Part shown: one piece after another, positions 1 to 7,039 of the stretch
Layout of the letters: every line of letters starts with the position of its first letter
Position numbering within the stretch: position 1 is the stretch's first letter
From: RYN-433 sp036558265
GTDB taxonomy: Bacteria; Planctomycetota; Phycisphaerae; Tepidisphaerales; Tepidisphaeraceae
DNA: 9,513 nucleotides
Assembly (NCBI GenBank): GCA_036558265.1
Contig: DATBFY010000445.1
Coordinates: forward strand, 1-9,513
Reading direction: 5' to 3'
Translations under genes and position numbers: made by a program
Notes under the pieces: generated by a model
Databases searched by the model: none
What the model was told of the DNA's origin: nothing
What the model saw: only the letters and a program-made list of their open reading frames with translations

Positions 1-31
1 GTCTCCTTGGTACTCTCACCGCCGCTCTCAT
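1..31 (-). CDS. Possible start of a gene running out of the window (partial)
   Basis: On the minus strand an ATG at 31-29 is preceded by a good Shine-Dalgarno sequence, GGGAGG, with four bases between it and the ATG. The ten codons visible read MRAAVRVPRR before the window ends. The basic N-terminus would fit the first residues of a signal peptide or a LEPR-type leader, but ten codons are too few to assign anything. The call rests on the ribosome binding site and on there being no stop. It lies downstream of the large secreted protein gene on the same strand, but a strong terminator separates the two, so it would need its own promoter. Confidence 0.35.
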   Translation of the reverse strand, partial: MRAAVRVPRR

Positions 32-210
32 CGTTCCTCCCGCACAAAATGCGTGAAAGGTATCCGTACGCGCGCGACGATGCCCCACCCCGGCGGTCTA
101 AAGCCCGCCGCGCGGCTGATTTGGCACCATGTCCAAAGCCCAGGTCATCAACGTTCGTCCAAGCACGCCCTGTGAAGTGATACGAATGGGCGTTCCGCCA
201 GAGGTGTTAA

Positions 211-242
211 GATAGATTAACCTTTCATTATGAGAATTGAAA
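211..242 (-). promoter_or_regulatory. Candidate minus-strand promoter
   Basis: Reading the minus strand, a TAATCT -10-like hexamer (219-214) follows a weak TTTCAA -35-like hexamer (242-237) with a 17-bp spacer, inside the AT-richest part of the interval. Transcription would start near 207 and give a leader of about 175 nt before the possible start at 31. The -35 match is poor, so this is a tentative call based on position, spacing and base composition only. Confidence 0.25.
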
Positions 243-293
243 GAATTTTTATGTTCCAGATCCGTGCGGCACACGGATTCCACCGATGCGACC

Positions 294-329
294 AAAAGGC
301 AAAGCAGACGGCGCACTGCGCCGTCTGCT
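294..329 (-). terminator. Rho-independent terminator of the large secreted protein gene
   Basis: A perfect 12-bp GC-rich inverted repeat, AGCAGACGGCGC with its complement and a three-base loop, spans 303-329. On the minus strand it is followed by a T-rich tract (TTTGCCTTTT, 303-294). It starts 29 bases past the TGA at 361-359. The T-tract is on the minus-strand side only, so it terminates the gene at 359-4306 and not plus-strand transcription. Confidence 0.85.
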
Positions 330-358
330 CTTCAGAACTCTGCTCGGTCATCGAACGG

Positions 359-3300
359 TCAACGATTGCCAAGCCAATCGTTCAGGTCGCGTGATCGCTT
401 GGTCGCAAAGGTGGACTTGGGCGCGGCGCTGGCCGATTCGGGTGGTAACTTTGATGGGGACAAAGACTTACTCGTCACCACGGGTTTGGTGACCTTGGCG
501 GGTTCTTTCGCCTTGACCGGGGCGGTCTTTACCGGCGTGGACTTAGCGACCAACTTAGGAGCAGGCGCGGGTTTAGATGCGGCAGCTGCAGGCGGCGCCT
601 GTACGGGCTGCGCCGCCGCGGGGGGTGCCAGCGACGTGTTGTACCGCTGCGCTAGGAGCACGAGGTCGTTGAAATCGACGTTGCCGTCGTGGTTGAAGTC
701 GCCCTCCTCGAAGCTCTTGCCGCCAGTAGAGTTGTAATTCTGTGCCAGCTTCACGAGGTCGTTGAAGTCGACCGTTCGGTCGTGGTTGGCGTCGGCGGTG
801 AACGCAAAGGTGCGTCCTGTGAAGTCGTCCCCGCCCGTCCCGTCCCCGTTGCCGTCCAGCATGTTCCCACTGCCGTCGGTGACAACTTGGCCGTTGATAA
901 ATACCTGGTAATTGGTGTCCGGGATCGTCCCGCTGGGGGCGCCCGGGAAGGTGACGATCGCGGTGCTGGAGGCCGCGTCCCACGCCACGTCGAGCGTGCC
1001 GGCGGTGAACACCGAGCCCTCGTCGCCGATCAGCGTGATGTAGTCACCGATCAGCGTGCCGCCGACGTTCTCGCTGAACTGGATCAGGAGGTGCTGGGAG
1101 GGAGAGAAGGGGACGCCAGCCGGTAATTTCCCGTCCATGACCAGTCCCAGCACCTTGGGCGGGGTGTTATCGGGTGCTTCGTGAAAGAGCGAGGCCTGCG
1201 GAATGATCTCCCGCGGCAAGTTCGCCGTGCTCCAATAGAGGCGTGCGCCGGCGTTGCCGCCCTGTTCGACCTGGTCGAAGATCAGGTCATAGCTCTGCCC
1301 GGCCTGGAGGGTGATCGGGGTGCCTGCGGTGATGTTGCCCAGCCCGCCGCGCCGGTCGAGGGAATCGAGCAGTTTCTGCCCGTTGACGATCAGGCGGTAG
1401 CCGTCGTCCGCGTCGGCGAAGAAGGTGTACTCGCCGGTGAACTCGGGCTTGATCTTGGCGGTCCAGCGGACGACGAAGTTGTCGGTCTGGAACCCTGCGC
1501 CGGCGCCGGCGGGCGCTCCAGCGGCCCAGTTGAAATCGATCGTGGGGTCGATGCTGGTCGTGGGCCAGGGCGTGCCGAAATCGAAATCCTTGGCCTGCGG
1601 CGGCGCGGAGCTGAAGGTGTAGTAGGTCGCCTGTGCGCCGTCGCCCAGCGTCGCGGGCGTCGTGGCCGACACGACCGTCGAAGCCGTGCCCGTCGCCAGT
1701 GCGATATTGATCGGGGTGAGGCGGTAGTAGTACTTCGTGCTGGCGACGCCCAGCGTCCCCTGGTCGAGGTACGACGTGGTCGGGTTGTTCACCTGGGCGA
1801 TCTGCGTCCAGGTCCCCGGCTGGCCACCGTTGTCCGGGGCACGCTCGATGAGGTACCCGATCGAGTTGGTGGACTGGTCCTGCCAGGTGAGGAAGACGCG
1901 TCCGGATGCAAGCGGCGTGGCAACGACGTTCGTAGCCGTGCCGACCGTGGCCTGAGGGACCTGGAGCGTCGCCGCCTTGAGACTCAGACGTCCGTCCACC
2001 TGGTCGCCATTGGGCGGAATCTCCAGCCAGGTGACCGAGAGCGTCTGTCCGCCGGAGGCGGCCTTATAGACGATCGTGTAGACGCCGTCGGTCACGTTGG
2101 CATTGAACAGGGACGAGTCGACGTAATCGGCCGCGCTGCCGTCGCTCAGGCGCGCCGTCAATTGGCCCCGGACGTTCTGCACGCCGGTGTAGACCCGCAG
2201 CACGCGGGTGGTCGTGTCCGCCGGCACCGTGAACGTGTAGCCGTGGCCGAAGGCGAACGTGCCCAGGCCGGTGTTGGTCGAGAAGGCGTCGGAGTCGGGG
2301 GTGCCGCCACTCCACGTGAAGGTGGTCGGGCTGTTGGTGATCTGCATGCGGGTCGTGCTCCCGACCGGCACGACATCGGAGATCAGGTTCGCCTTGTGGT
2401 CGAAGGAGTTGGCGTCGATGTAGGCCCAGTGGGCCCAATCGAGCGTGCCCTCGGTCGCAAGGTTGACGTCGCCGGTGCTGGGCTCCATGCGTCCGGTGAC
2501 GCTGGCCGTGGCGGCGAGCGTGGTCGCGTCGGCGGTGTTGGTGGGCGTCGCCGAGTCGCCCTGGAGATTGAGGGCGTAGACGCGGTAGTAATAGTGACTC
2601 TGCGGGGTGAGCCCGGGGATGACGTAACTGACGGTGCCGGTCCCGGTGTGCGCGGGCGCCGTGGCCAGGGCGGTAAACGTCGTACCTCCGTCGGTCGATT
2701 GCTCGATGCGGAAACCGGTCTCGTTGGTCGAGTTGTCGGTCCAGTTGAGCGTGAGCTGGCTGGCGCGGACGTTGGAGATCGACAGGCTGGTGGGGGCCAC
2801 CGGAGTGGTCGCGACGTTCAGCGTGTCGATGTCGATGAACGTGATCTTGTTGTTGCTGGCGTCGGGCCCCTCGGAGATCGTGAGCGTGCCGTCGGTGACG
2901 GTGACCGCGATCGTGCCGCTGTCCGTCCAGTGCCCCAGTCCGGCCGATCCGGTCATGTCCTGATGGATCAGGGTCACGCCGCTGCCGTCCACCTGCGGGA
3001 CGCCGTTGGCGTCCTTGTTGGCCTCGGCGACGAAGCTGATGAACTCGTCCACGTTGTCGGACTCGCCCCCGACCACGCGCACCTGGTAGGTGCCGTTGGG
3101 CACGGCGATTTCCCACCAGACGGGGCCGTTGGGGGGTGATTGGCCGTCCTTGTGCAGGTGGTCGAAGGTGTCATAGCGCTTGTCGGGCGACAGGACGTTA
3201 TTGCGTTCGCGGGTGGCGCCGTTGGCGGTGGGCACGGCGACGCCGGTAGCCGCCGGGGCATTCCACCAGCCGTAACTGAACGTGTTGCCGCGGTCGCCGT

Positions 3301-4306
3301 AGGCGTCACCGCTGTCGGGCAGATAGCCGGTGGGCACCGTCGCGGTCGAGGGCTGGAAGTTGACGTGTACGTAGGTCGCCGAAACCAGCGTGCCGGACTC
3401 GTTCGACTGCGCGCCGGGGCCGAAGACGTTCTTGGGGATGACGTAGTAGTAATAGGTATTGCCGACCTGCACGGTCGAATCGGTGAAGTTGGTGCCGGTG
3501 AAACCGGCCTGGAGCAGCGTCTCGCCGCCCGACGTCGAGCCGCGGTAGATGTCGTAGCTGCTGGCGCCCGAGGCGGGAGTCCAGAGGAGCTGGACCTTGC
3601 CGCCCGTACCCGCGGCGTGCAGGTCGGTGATCACGCCACTGGGCGGATCCTGGTTGATCTCGATGTAGTTGATCTTGTTGTTGCTCGCTCCCGCGGCGGT
3701 GCTGACGGTCAGCTTGCCGTCGGTCACGGTCACGACGCCGCTGCCGGTGACGAAGTGGCTGGCGGCGTTGGCGCCGGTGGGGATGCCGTCCTCGATCTTG
3801 ACCCCTTCGACGTTGATGATGAAGTGCGAGTTGGTCGCCGTGATATCGCCCGAGGCGAGCTTGACCGCGTAGGTGCCGTTGGGAATGGCAATCTCCCAGT
3901 TGGCCCAGCCGGACGGCGTGTTGTCGTCCGGCTTCATCATGTGGTTGAAGGAGTCGAGCAGCTCATTGGGCGAGGTGGCATCGTTGCGGTTCCGACCGTT
4001 GACCTCGTTATTTTTGGGAGCGCCGGTCGTGTAATCGATCCAGCCGTAGGACATGCCGGGGTTGCCGCGGTCGGCGCGATCGCCGTAGGCGCTGCCGATG
4101 TCGGTCATGTAACCGGGGACGTCCTCGGGGGGATTACTTGCGCTGGCGCTGGCGTTGGGGCCGGAGGTGAAGTTGACGAAATAGGATGAGAGCAGTTGGC
4201 GCTCTTCGAGGGCCTCCACCATCGCTTGTGCCGCCTTGGCGACAAACGTTTGTGCGGTGGACCGAGAACGCACGCGCACCCTTTTGCCTCGCACTGACGG
4301 ACTCAT
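359..4306 (-). CDS. Very large modular secreted protein: LEPR-like N-terminus, malectin-like/FN3/PA14 modules, dockerin
   Basis: A protein of 1,315 residues. The start is the ATG at 4306, because GGAGGAG lies just upstream; a GTG 27 bases further upstream lacks such a site. Residues 1-41 are basic and end in LEERQLLS (33-40), close to the planctomycete LEPR-XLL motif. Then come a malectin-like beta domain (about 42-220), FN3 (223-305), a second malectin-like domain (311-495), FN3 (502-597), an unassigned beta domain (602-779), FN3 (787-884), PA14 (889-1040), an SbsA-like Ig domain (1047-1169) and a dockerin (1172-1223). The dockerin has two calcium loops, DANHDRTVDFND and DFNHDGNVDFND. A Pro/Ala/Lys-rich tail (1224-1315) ends the protein. 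The malectin-like and PA14 modules suggest carbohydrate binding; no catalytic domain is visible. It is probably a surface adhesin or scaffold-bound binding protein. Module families are assigned by eye and edges are approximate. Confidence 0.9.
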   Translation of the reverse strand: MSPSVRGKRVRVRSRSTAQTFVAKAAQAMVEALEERQLLSSYFVNFTSGPNASASASNPPEDVPGYMTDIGSAYGDRADRGNPGMSYGWIDYTTGAPKNNEVNGRNRNDATSPNELLDSFNHMMKPDDNTPSGWANWEIAIPNGTYAVKLASGDITATNSHFIINVEGVKIEDGIPTGANAASHFVTGSGVVTVTDGKLTVSTAAGASNNKINYIEINQDPPSGVITDLHAAGTGGKVQLLWTPASGASSYDIYRGSTSGGETLLQAGFTGTNFTDSTVQVGNTYYYYVIPKNVFGPGAQSNESGTLVSATYVHVNFQPSTATVPTGYLPDSGDAYGDRGNTFSYGWWNAPAATGVAVPTANGATRERNNVLSPDKRYDTFDHLHKDGQSPPNGPVWWEIAVPNGTYQVRVVGGESDNVDEFISFVAEANKDANGVPQVDGSGVTLIHQDMTGSAGLGHWTDSGTIAVTVTDGTLTISEGPDASNNKITFIDIDTLNVATTPVAPTSLSISNVRASQLTLNWTDNSTNETGFRIEQSTDGGTTFTALATAPAHTGTGTVSYVIPGLTPQSHYYYRVYALNLQGDSATPTNTADATTLAATASVTGRMEPSTGDVNLATEGTLDWAHWAYIDANSFDHKANLISDVVPVGSTTRMQITNSPTTFTWSGGTPDSDAFSTNTGLGTFAFGHGYTFTVPADTTTRVLRVYTGVQNVRGQLTARLSDGSAADYVDSSLFNANVTDGVYTIVYKAASGGQTLSVTWLEIPPNGDQVDGRLSLKAATLQVPQATVGTATNVVATPLASGRVFLTWQDQSTNSIGYLIERAPDNGGQPGTWTQIAQVNNPTTSYLDQGTLGVASTKYYYRLTPINIALATGTASTVVSATTPATLGDGAQATYYTFSSAPPQAKDFDFGTPWPTTSIDPTIDFNWAAGAPAGAGAGFQTDNFVVRWTAKIKPEFTGEYTFFADADDGYRLIVNGQKLLDSLDRRGGLGNITAGTPITLQAGQSYDLIFDQVEQGGNAGARLYWSTANLPREIIPQASLFHEAPDNTPPKVLGLVMDGKLPAGVPFSPSQHLLIQFSENVGGTLIGDYITLIGDEGSVFTAGTLDVAWDAASSTAIVTFPGAPSGTIPDTNYQVFINGQVVTDGSGNMLDGNGDGTGGDDFTGRTFAFTADANHDRTVDFNDLVKLAQNYNSTGGKSFEEGDFNHDGNVDFNDLVLLAQRYNTSLAPPAAAQPVQAPPAAAASKPAPAPKLVAKSTPVKTAPVKAKEPAKVTKPVVTSKSLSPSKLPPESASAAPKSTFATKRSRDLNDWLGNR

Positions 4307-4606
4307 GTCTCCTCCAGCAGAAGTGTATTGCACACGACGTCGCGCGCCGCAAACTCAAGCCGCGCGCTCCGCGGTCGCGCGCGCCGTGCGAGATGTTGAT
4401 CGGGTCAGACGGAACACAATGTCCGACCGGACCCCGATGCCTTTTCAGGACGGGTCGCCCCAATCCTTTCGGCAACAAGCTAACGAGTTCGACATTGATT
4501 TGAAATGCTTTTCTAATGAACAAACATCGTTAAAACAGATACCTTGCGCCGGGCGGGATGTTTGTGTAATCTATCCGGGTGTTGGTCGGAGTTCGGATGG
4601 GCGCGT
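4307..4606. promoter_or_regulatory. Divergent control region between the large secreted protein and the HEAT-like protein
   Basis: This 300-bp region separates two divergent starts and must hold promoters for both. The plus-strand promoter candidate is at 4544-4572. Positions 4490-4545 are AT-rich. A dyad, GGTCAGAC-N10-GTCCGACC (4403-4428, one mismatch), is operator-like. It overlaps an imperfect palindrome, GTCCGACCGGAC (4421-4432). On the minus strand the dyad could also form a leader hairpin for the large gene. The GGAGGAG at 4315-4309 is that gene's ribosome binding site. I could not identify a convincing minus-strand promoter. No gene is supported here. Confidence 0.5.
4544..4572 (+). 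promoter_or_regulatory. Candidate sigma-70-type promoter for the HEAT-like protein gene
   Basis: TTGCGC (4544-4549) and TAATCT (4567-4572) are separated by 17 bp. Transcription would begin near 4579 and give a leader of about 28 nt to the ATG at 4607. This also argues against a GTG start at 4544, which would lie inside the -35 box. Prediction only. Confidence 0.4.
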
Positions 4607-5743
4607 ATGAACCGCCCCGGCATTTCAATCCTCCTCGCAATCTGCCTCCTGTTCTCCGCGGCGGCGCCGACGCGAGCGCAGGCGGTCTTCGGCGGGGCGA
4701 CGGCGACGGGCAGCCGGGAAGCGGCCAAGGCGGCCGCGTCCAACGCGCAACTTCTGGGCCGATATCCTGCGTCACGATTTCTCAAACTGGAACTGGTGGA
4801 TGGCGTGCTTGCCGCCGAGTTGCTCGCCGACCTGCCCCCCCAGATGCAGCCCGTGCGCGTCGAGGTCGAGGGCTCCGCCGCAACGTGGCTTTACCGCAAG
4901 CGTCCCACAGGCGCGGTGGGGTCTAAATCCGGCAGCATCACGCGATACGATTTTGACGCCCCGCCCGACCAGGCGTGGTCCACGGCGCTGCTGCTCCGCC
5001 CGGGATACCTGGCGGTCTACACGCAGTACGGGGACAACGTCAACGGCCTGCGCGTCCGGTTGACCCAGGCCAACGGCGCCCTGAGCTTCAGTTGCACGCG
5101 GCTGACCAACGGCGCGCAGAACACCTTTCTCCTTGCGTCGGCGCCGAGCTTGCGCCAGCTTCAGGTCGATCACCCCCGCGAGGTGCGCGCGTTCCTCATG
5201 CCGTTGCTGCAGCGTCTGTCGGGACGCGCGCTGCTCAAGCCCGGTGCGGCGGACGTCTACCGGGTGTTCGACACGATCCACCCCGATCCGCAGGTCGCCA
5301 AAAAACTCGACGAGTTGCTCCTGAGGCTGGACTCCGACGACTACGCCCGCCGGGACGGCGCAGCGCGGGAGCTCAGCGCCCTGGGCGCGCCGACCGTTCT
5401 CGCCGCGTTGCGCCACGACACCACCGACCTCTCTCCGGAGGCCAGGAACCGCCTCGGGCAGTTCATCGCCAGCCGCTCGAACGTCTCGATCGACGGTCCG
5501 GCCGCCGCGCGCAACGACGCGGACTTCCTCATCGATTGCCTGGAGGACGACGACCCGCGGGTGCGCGCCGCGGCAAAGTCCGCGCTCGAAGAGCTTGGCG
5601 GCAAGCCCCTTTCCTTCGATGTGGAAACGGCGGGCGACGAGCCGGCGGTGTTAGACGCGCTCCGAGCTCAGTTCCACTCGCGAACGCCGATTCCGCGAAG
5701 CAGCGCGACCAGCCGGCCCGGGGCGACGCGAGCGGTTCGGTAA
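4607..5743 (+). CDS. Secreted protein with HEAT-like C-terminal repeats, function unknown
   Basis: A 378-residue protein. The ATG at 4607 is chosen because it opens directly into a Sec signal peptide, MNRPGISILLAICLLFSAAA, with a likely cleavage after AQA (residue 26). Starts further upstream would bury that peptide. The ribosome binding site is weak: GGAG at 4588-4591 is 15 bases away. Residues about 45-200 look beta-rich with no family I recognise. Residues 230-290 and 304-335 are helical with HEAT-like spacing, for example residues DDDPRVRAAAKSALEELGG. HEAT repeats usually bind other proteins, so a periplasmic or cell-surface scaffold is the best guess. The last 20 or so residues are Ser/Arg-rich and look disordered. 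It is transcribed away from the large secreted protein gene and ends two bases before the stop of the lipoprotein gene on the other strand. Confidence 0.85.
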   Translation: MNRPGISILLAICLLFSAAAPTRAQAVFGGATATGSREAAKAAASNAQLLGRYPASRFLKLELVDGVLAAELLADLPPQMQPVRVEVEGSAATWLYRKRPTGAVGSKSGSITRYDFDAPPDQAWSTALLLRPGYLAVYTQYGDNVNGLRVRLTQANGALSFSCTRLTNGAQNTFLLASAPSLRQLQVDHPREVRAFLMPLLQRLSGRALLKPGAADVYRVFDTIHPDPQVAKKLDELLLRLDSDDYARRDGAARELSALGAPTVLAALRHDTTDLSPEARNRLGQFIASRSNVSIDGPAAARNDADFLIDCLEDDDPRVRAAAKSALEELGGKPLSFDVETAGDEPAVLDALRAQFHSRTPIPRSSATSRPGATRAVR

Positions 5744-5745
5744 GG

Positions 5746-6096
5746 CTATTCCTTCTTCTTCTCCTCGATCTTCCACGAGTAACTGGCCCCCTCGGAGTAG
5801 TCGGAGAGCTCGATGCGGATCCCCTTGGCGATGCCGCGTGCGCGGTCACCGTGCGTCTCGAAACCCACCGGCTCGCCCTTCTTCAGGTCGGTCTGGTAGA
5901 TCGGCTTCTGCTCCTTGCTGGAGTAGAGGTAGTAGGTTCCCTTCTCGGTAGCGTTGATCGTCTGTACCTGGGGCTGGGCATCGGCCTTCGCGTTGTCGCT
6001 GTCGAGGGAGATGACGGTCCGCATGGGGGTCTGGCAGCCGGCCAGGATTGTCACGATCAGCGCCCCCGCAAGGGCGAACGTCCGCAGACCCTTCAT
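5746..6096 (-). CDS. Small lipoprotein, function unknown
   Basis: A 116-residue protein. The ATG at 6096 has AGGAG five bases upstream (6106-6102). The N-terminus is a lipoprotein signal with lipobox LAGC (residues 18-21) and Gln after the Cys, which suits transfer to the outer membrane. The mature part of about 96 residues looks beta-rich, with YYLYS, KKGEPVGFE and ASYSWK segments, and ends in a charged EEKKKE tail. I do not recognise a named family. It is the most downstream of three small minus-strand genes and meets the HEAT-like protein gene end to end with a 2-nt gap, so there is no room for a separate terminator. A cell-envelope role is inferred only from the lipobox. Confidence 0.85.
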   Translation of the reverse strand: MKGLRTFALAGALIVTILAGCQTPMRTVISLDSDNAKADAQPQVQTINATEKGTYYLYSSKEQKPIYQTDLKKGEPVGFETHGDRARGIAKGIRIELSDYSEGASYSWKIEEKKKE

Positions 6097-6184
6097 AAGT
6101 GCTCCTGTATGGGCTCGGTCATCCCGAGGATGGTCGTGGTGTTAACCGACAAGGCGGGGTTCGTAAAGCGTGGCGCCGTGCGTG

Positions 6185-6409
6185 TCAGGCGTGAGGATGC
6201 GTGCCGCTGGGATCGTCGAGCGACCGGGCGCAGTTTGCGGGTGACGCGTCCGCATGCGTCCGCGCCTCCCGGTCGGCGTTCCACAGCGCGCGGAAGACCT
6301 TGTCCGGATTGTGGAACCTCATGACCTGGGACAGTTCGCGCGCGAATTGCAAGCCCGTTGCTGCGGCGCGCTCCGCGGCGCCGCAGAGGATCTCGAGCAG
6401 CCGGGCCAT
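6185..6409 (-). CDS. Small hypothetical protein
   Basis: A 74-residue protein. The start at 6409 is chosen because GGAAGGAG lies three bases upstream and the sequence before it in frame (Arg/Gly-rich) looks like untranslated leader. About 85% of codons end in G or C, as expected for a real gene in this genome. Residues about 1-45 (MARLLEILCGAAERAAATG and on) look like amphipathic helix, followed by an Asp/Ala/His-rich end. There is no signal peptide or membrane segment, so it is probably cytoplasmic. No family is recognised. It lies 88 bases upstream of the lipoprotein gene on the same strand and could share its transcript. Confidence 0.65.
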   Translation of the reverse strand: MARLLEILCGAAERAAATGLQFARELSQVMRFHNPDKVFRALWNADREARTHADASPANCARSLDDPSGTHPHA

Positions 6410-6598
6410 CCGCTCCTTCCCTTCTACCCCACCGGGGCGGCCGCCGCAGCGCCGGCGAACCGCCATCAGCCCATGGCCGCCGACCTCGGGGGCAGGGGCC
6501 AGTGTGGCATCAGCAGGCGCGAGGACCCGCGCGATCGGATGTGACAGGCCATGGGTGGATCACCGATGCGCGTGGACGCGCACGGGATTTGCGCGACG
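6410..6598. other. Short interval between two small minus-strand genes
   Basis: This 189-bp interval holds no gene with a ribosome binding site. A GC-rich hairpin, TGCGCG/CGCGCA with a four-base loop, lies at 6566-6581 but has no T-tract on either side, so it is not a convincing terminator. The AAGGAG near 6413-6418 is the ribosome binding site of the downstream small gene. Confidence 0.35.
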
Positions 6599-6805
6599 TC
6601 AACGATACTCTTGCGTAGCGGGGGCTGTGGTCGCGCGCTCGTGGATCATGCCGTCGGCACCCTTGCACCAGTGATCCGTGAACGCCTTGCACGGTTCGGC
6701 GGCCATGCGGGCGTGCTCGATGCGCGACCGCCGCTCCCGATCGGCGGCAATTGCCACCATCAGAACGGTACCCAGGAACGCCATCGTCAGCAGATGGACT
6801 CGCAT
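6599..6805 (-). CDS. Small membrane-anchored or exported protein, function unknown
   Basis: A 68-residue protein. The ATG at 6805 is preferred; a TTG at 6823 would add MGWKKP. The ribosome binding site is weak (GGAAA). Residues 1-21 form a hydrophobic segment, MRVHLLTMAFLGTVLMVAIA, followed at once by a charged stretch (DRERRSRIE). This suits a signal anchor or uncleaved signal with the rest outside. Two cysteines about eight residues apart (EPCKAFTDHWCKG) could form a disulfide. Roughly four in five codons end in G or C, which supports coding. No family is recognised. The competing plus-strand frame across the same DNA lacks a ribosome binding site and has a less protein-like composition. 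Confidence 0.5.
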   Translation of the reverse strand: MRVHLLTMAFLGTVLMVAIAADRERRSRIEHARMAAEPCKAFTDHWCKGADGMIHERATTAPATQEYR

Positions 6806-7039
6806 CGGTTTTTTCCAGCCCAACCCAGATGTGACTACTCCAAGGCAGATGTGAACGTGCCGGCAGGATACGTTCTGCCCGTTGGAATTGCCATCGGAAT
6901 CGGGCGCATTCTCACCGGCGGCCGGGGCGTGGCGTTGGCAGAAAATTGTTGCTCCACAGTCCTTGAATGATTAAATTGATGCCCGTCGTCACGTCTGTGT
7001 GGGTTGCATCGGTCGGGATTCATTTCGGGAGAGGAAGCC
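6806..7039. promoter_or_regulatory. Divergent control region with direct repeats and a dyad
   Basis: This 234-bp region lies between divergent starts at 6805 and 7040. It holds a perfect direct repeat, CAGATGTGA at 6826-6834 and 6846-6854, with a 20-bp period (about two helical turns), 21 to 49 bases upstream of the minus-strand start. Next to it is an imperfect dyad, CCGGCAG/CTGCCCG, at 6860-6881 with an eight-base centre. Both look like possible regulator binding sites. The promoter candidate for the PEP-CTERM gene is at 6949-6977, and its ribosome binding site (GAGAGGAAG) ends at 7037. No gene is supported here. Confidence 0.4.
6949..6977 (+). promoter_or_regulatory. Candidate promoter for the PEP-CTERM protein gene
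   Basis: TTGCTC (6949-6954) and TAAATT (6972-6977), 17 bp apart, sit in the most AT-rich part of this intergenic region. Transcription would start near 6984, about 56 nt before the ATG at 7040. The match to the sigma-70 consensus is moderate, so this is a prediction. Confidence 0.35.

Larger units (their letters stand above)
32..358. other. Non-coding interval with terminator, small hairpins and a possible promoter
   Basis: This 327-bp interval holds no convincing gene. Its right part carries the terminator of the large minus-strand gene (294-329). A second, weaker stem lies at 261-277 (TCCGTG/CACGGA, five-base loop). Positions 205-260 are clearly AT-richer than the surroundings, which suits a promoter. 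A further hairpin, CGGCGG/CCGCCG with an eight-base loop, lies at 91-110. It would fall in the untranslated leader of the possible gene starting at 31, if transcription begins near 207. Confidence 0.5.

Noticed and set aside
98..316. Minus-strand open frame of 72 codons
   Set aside because: Its start lies in the loop of the intrinsic terminator at 303-329, it has no ribosome binding site, and its codons lack the G/C third-position bias of the real genes.
1181..4189. Nearly unbroken plus-strand open frame (one stop at 3137-3139) opposite the large secreted protein gene
   Set aside because: It is the antisense shadow of a high-GC coding gene. Its translation is low-complexity Gly/Val/Arg/Asp, it has no ribosome binding site, and the minus strand encodes clear domains.
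4975..6324. Plus-strand open frame of about 449 codons across the convergent gene pair
   Set aside because: It runs out of frame through the HEAT-like gene and antisense to the lipoprotein gene, with Arg/Pro-rich low-complexity sequence and no ribosome binding site.
6934..6953. Sigma-54-like promoter, TTGGCAGAAAATTGTTGCT
   Set aside because: The GG and GC elements are 12 bp apart, whereas sigma-54 promoters need 10. A sigma-70-type promoter overlapping it fits better.
6551..6970. Plus-strand open frame of 139 codons over the small membrane protein gene
   Set aside because: No ribosome binding site, mixed composition, and the minus strand shows a clear hydrophobic N-terminal segment and stronger G/C third-position bias.
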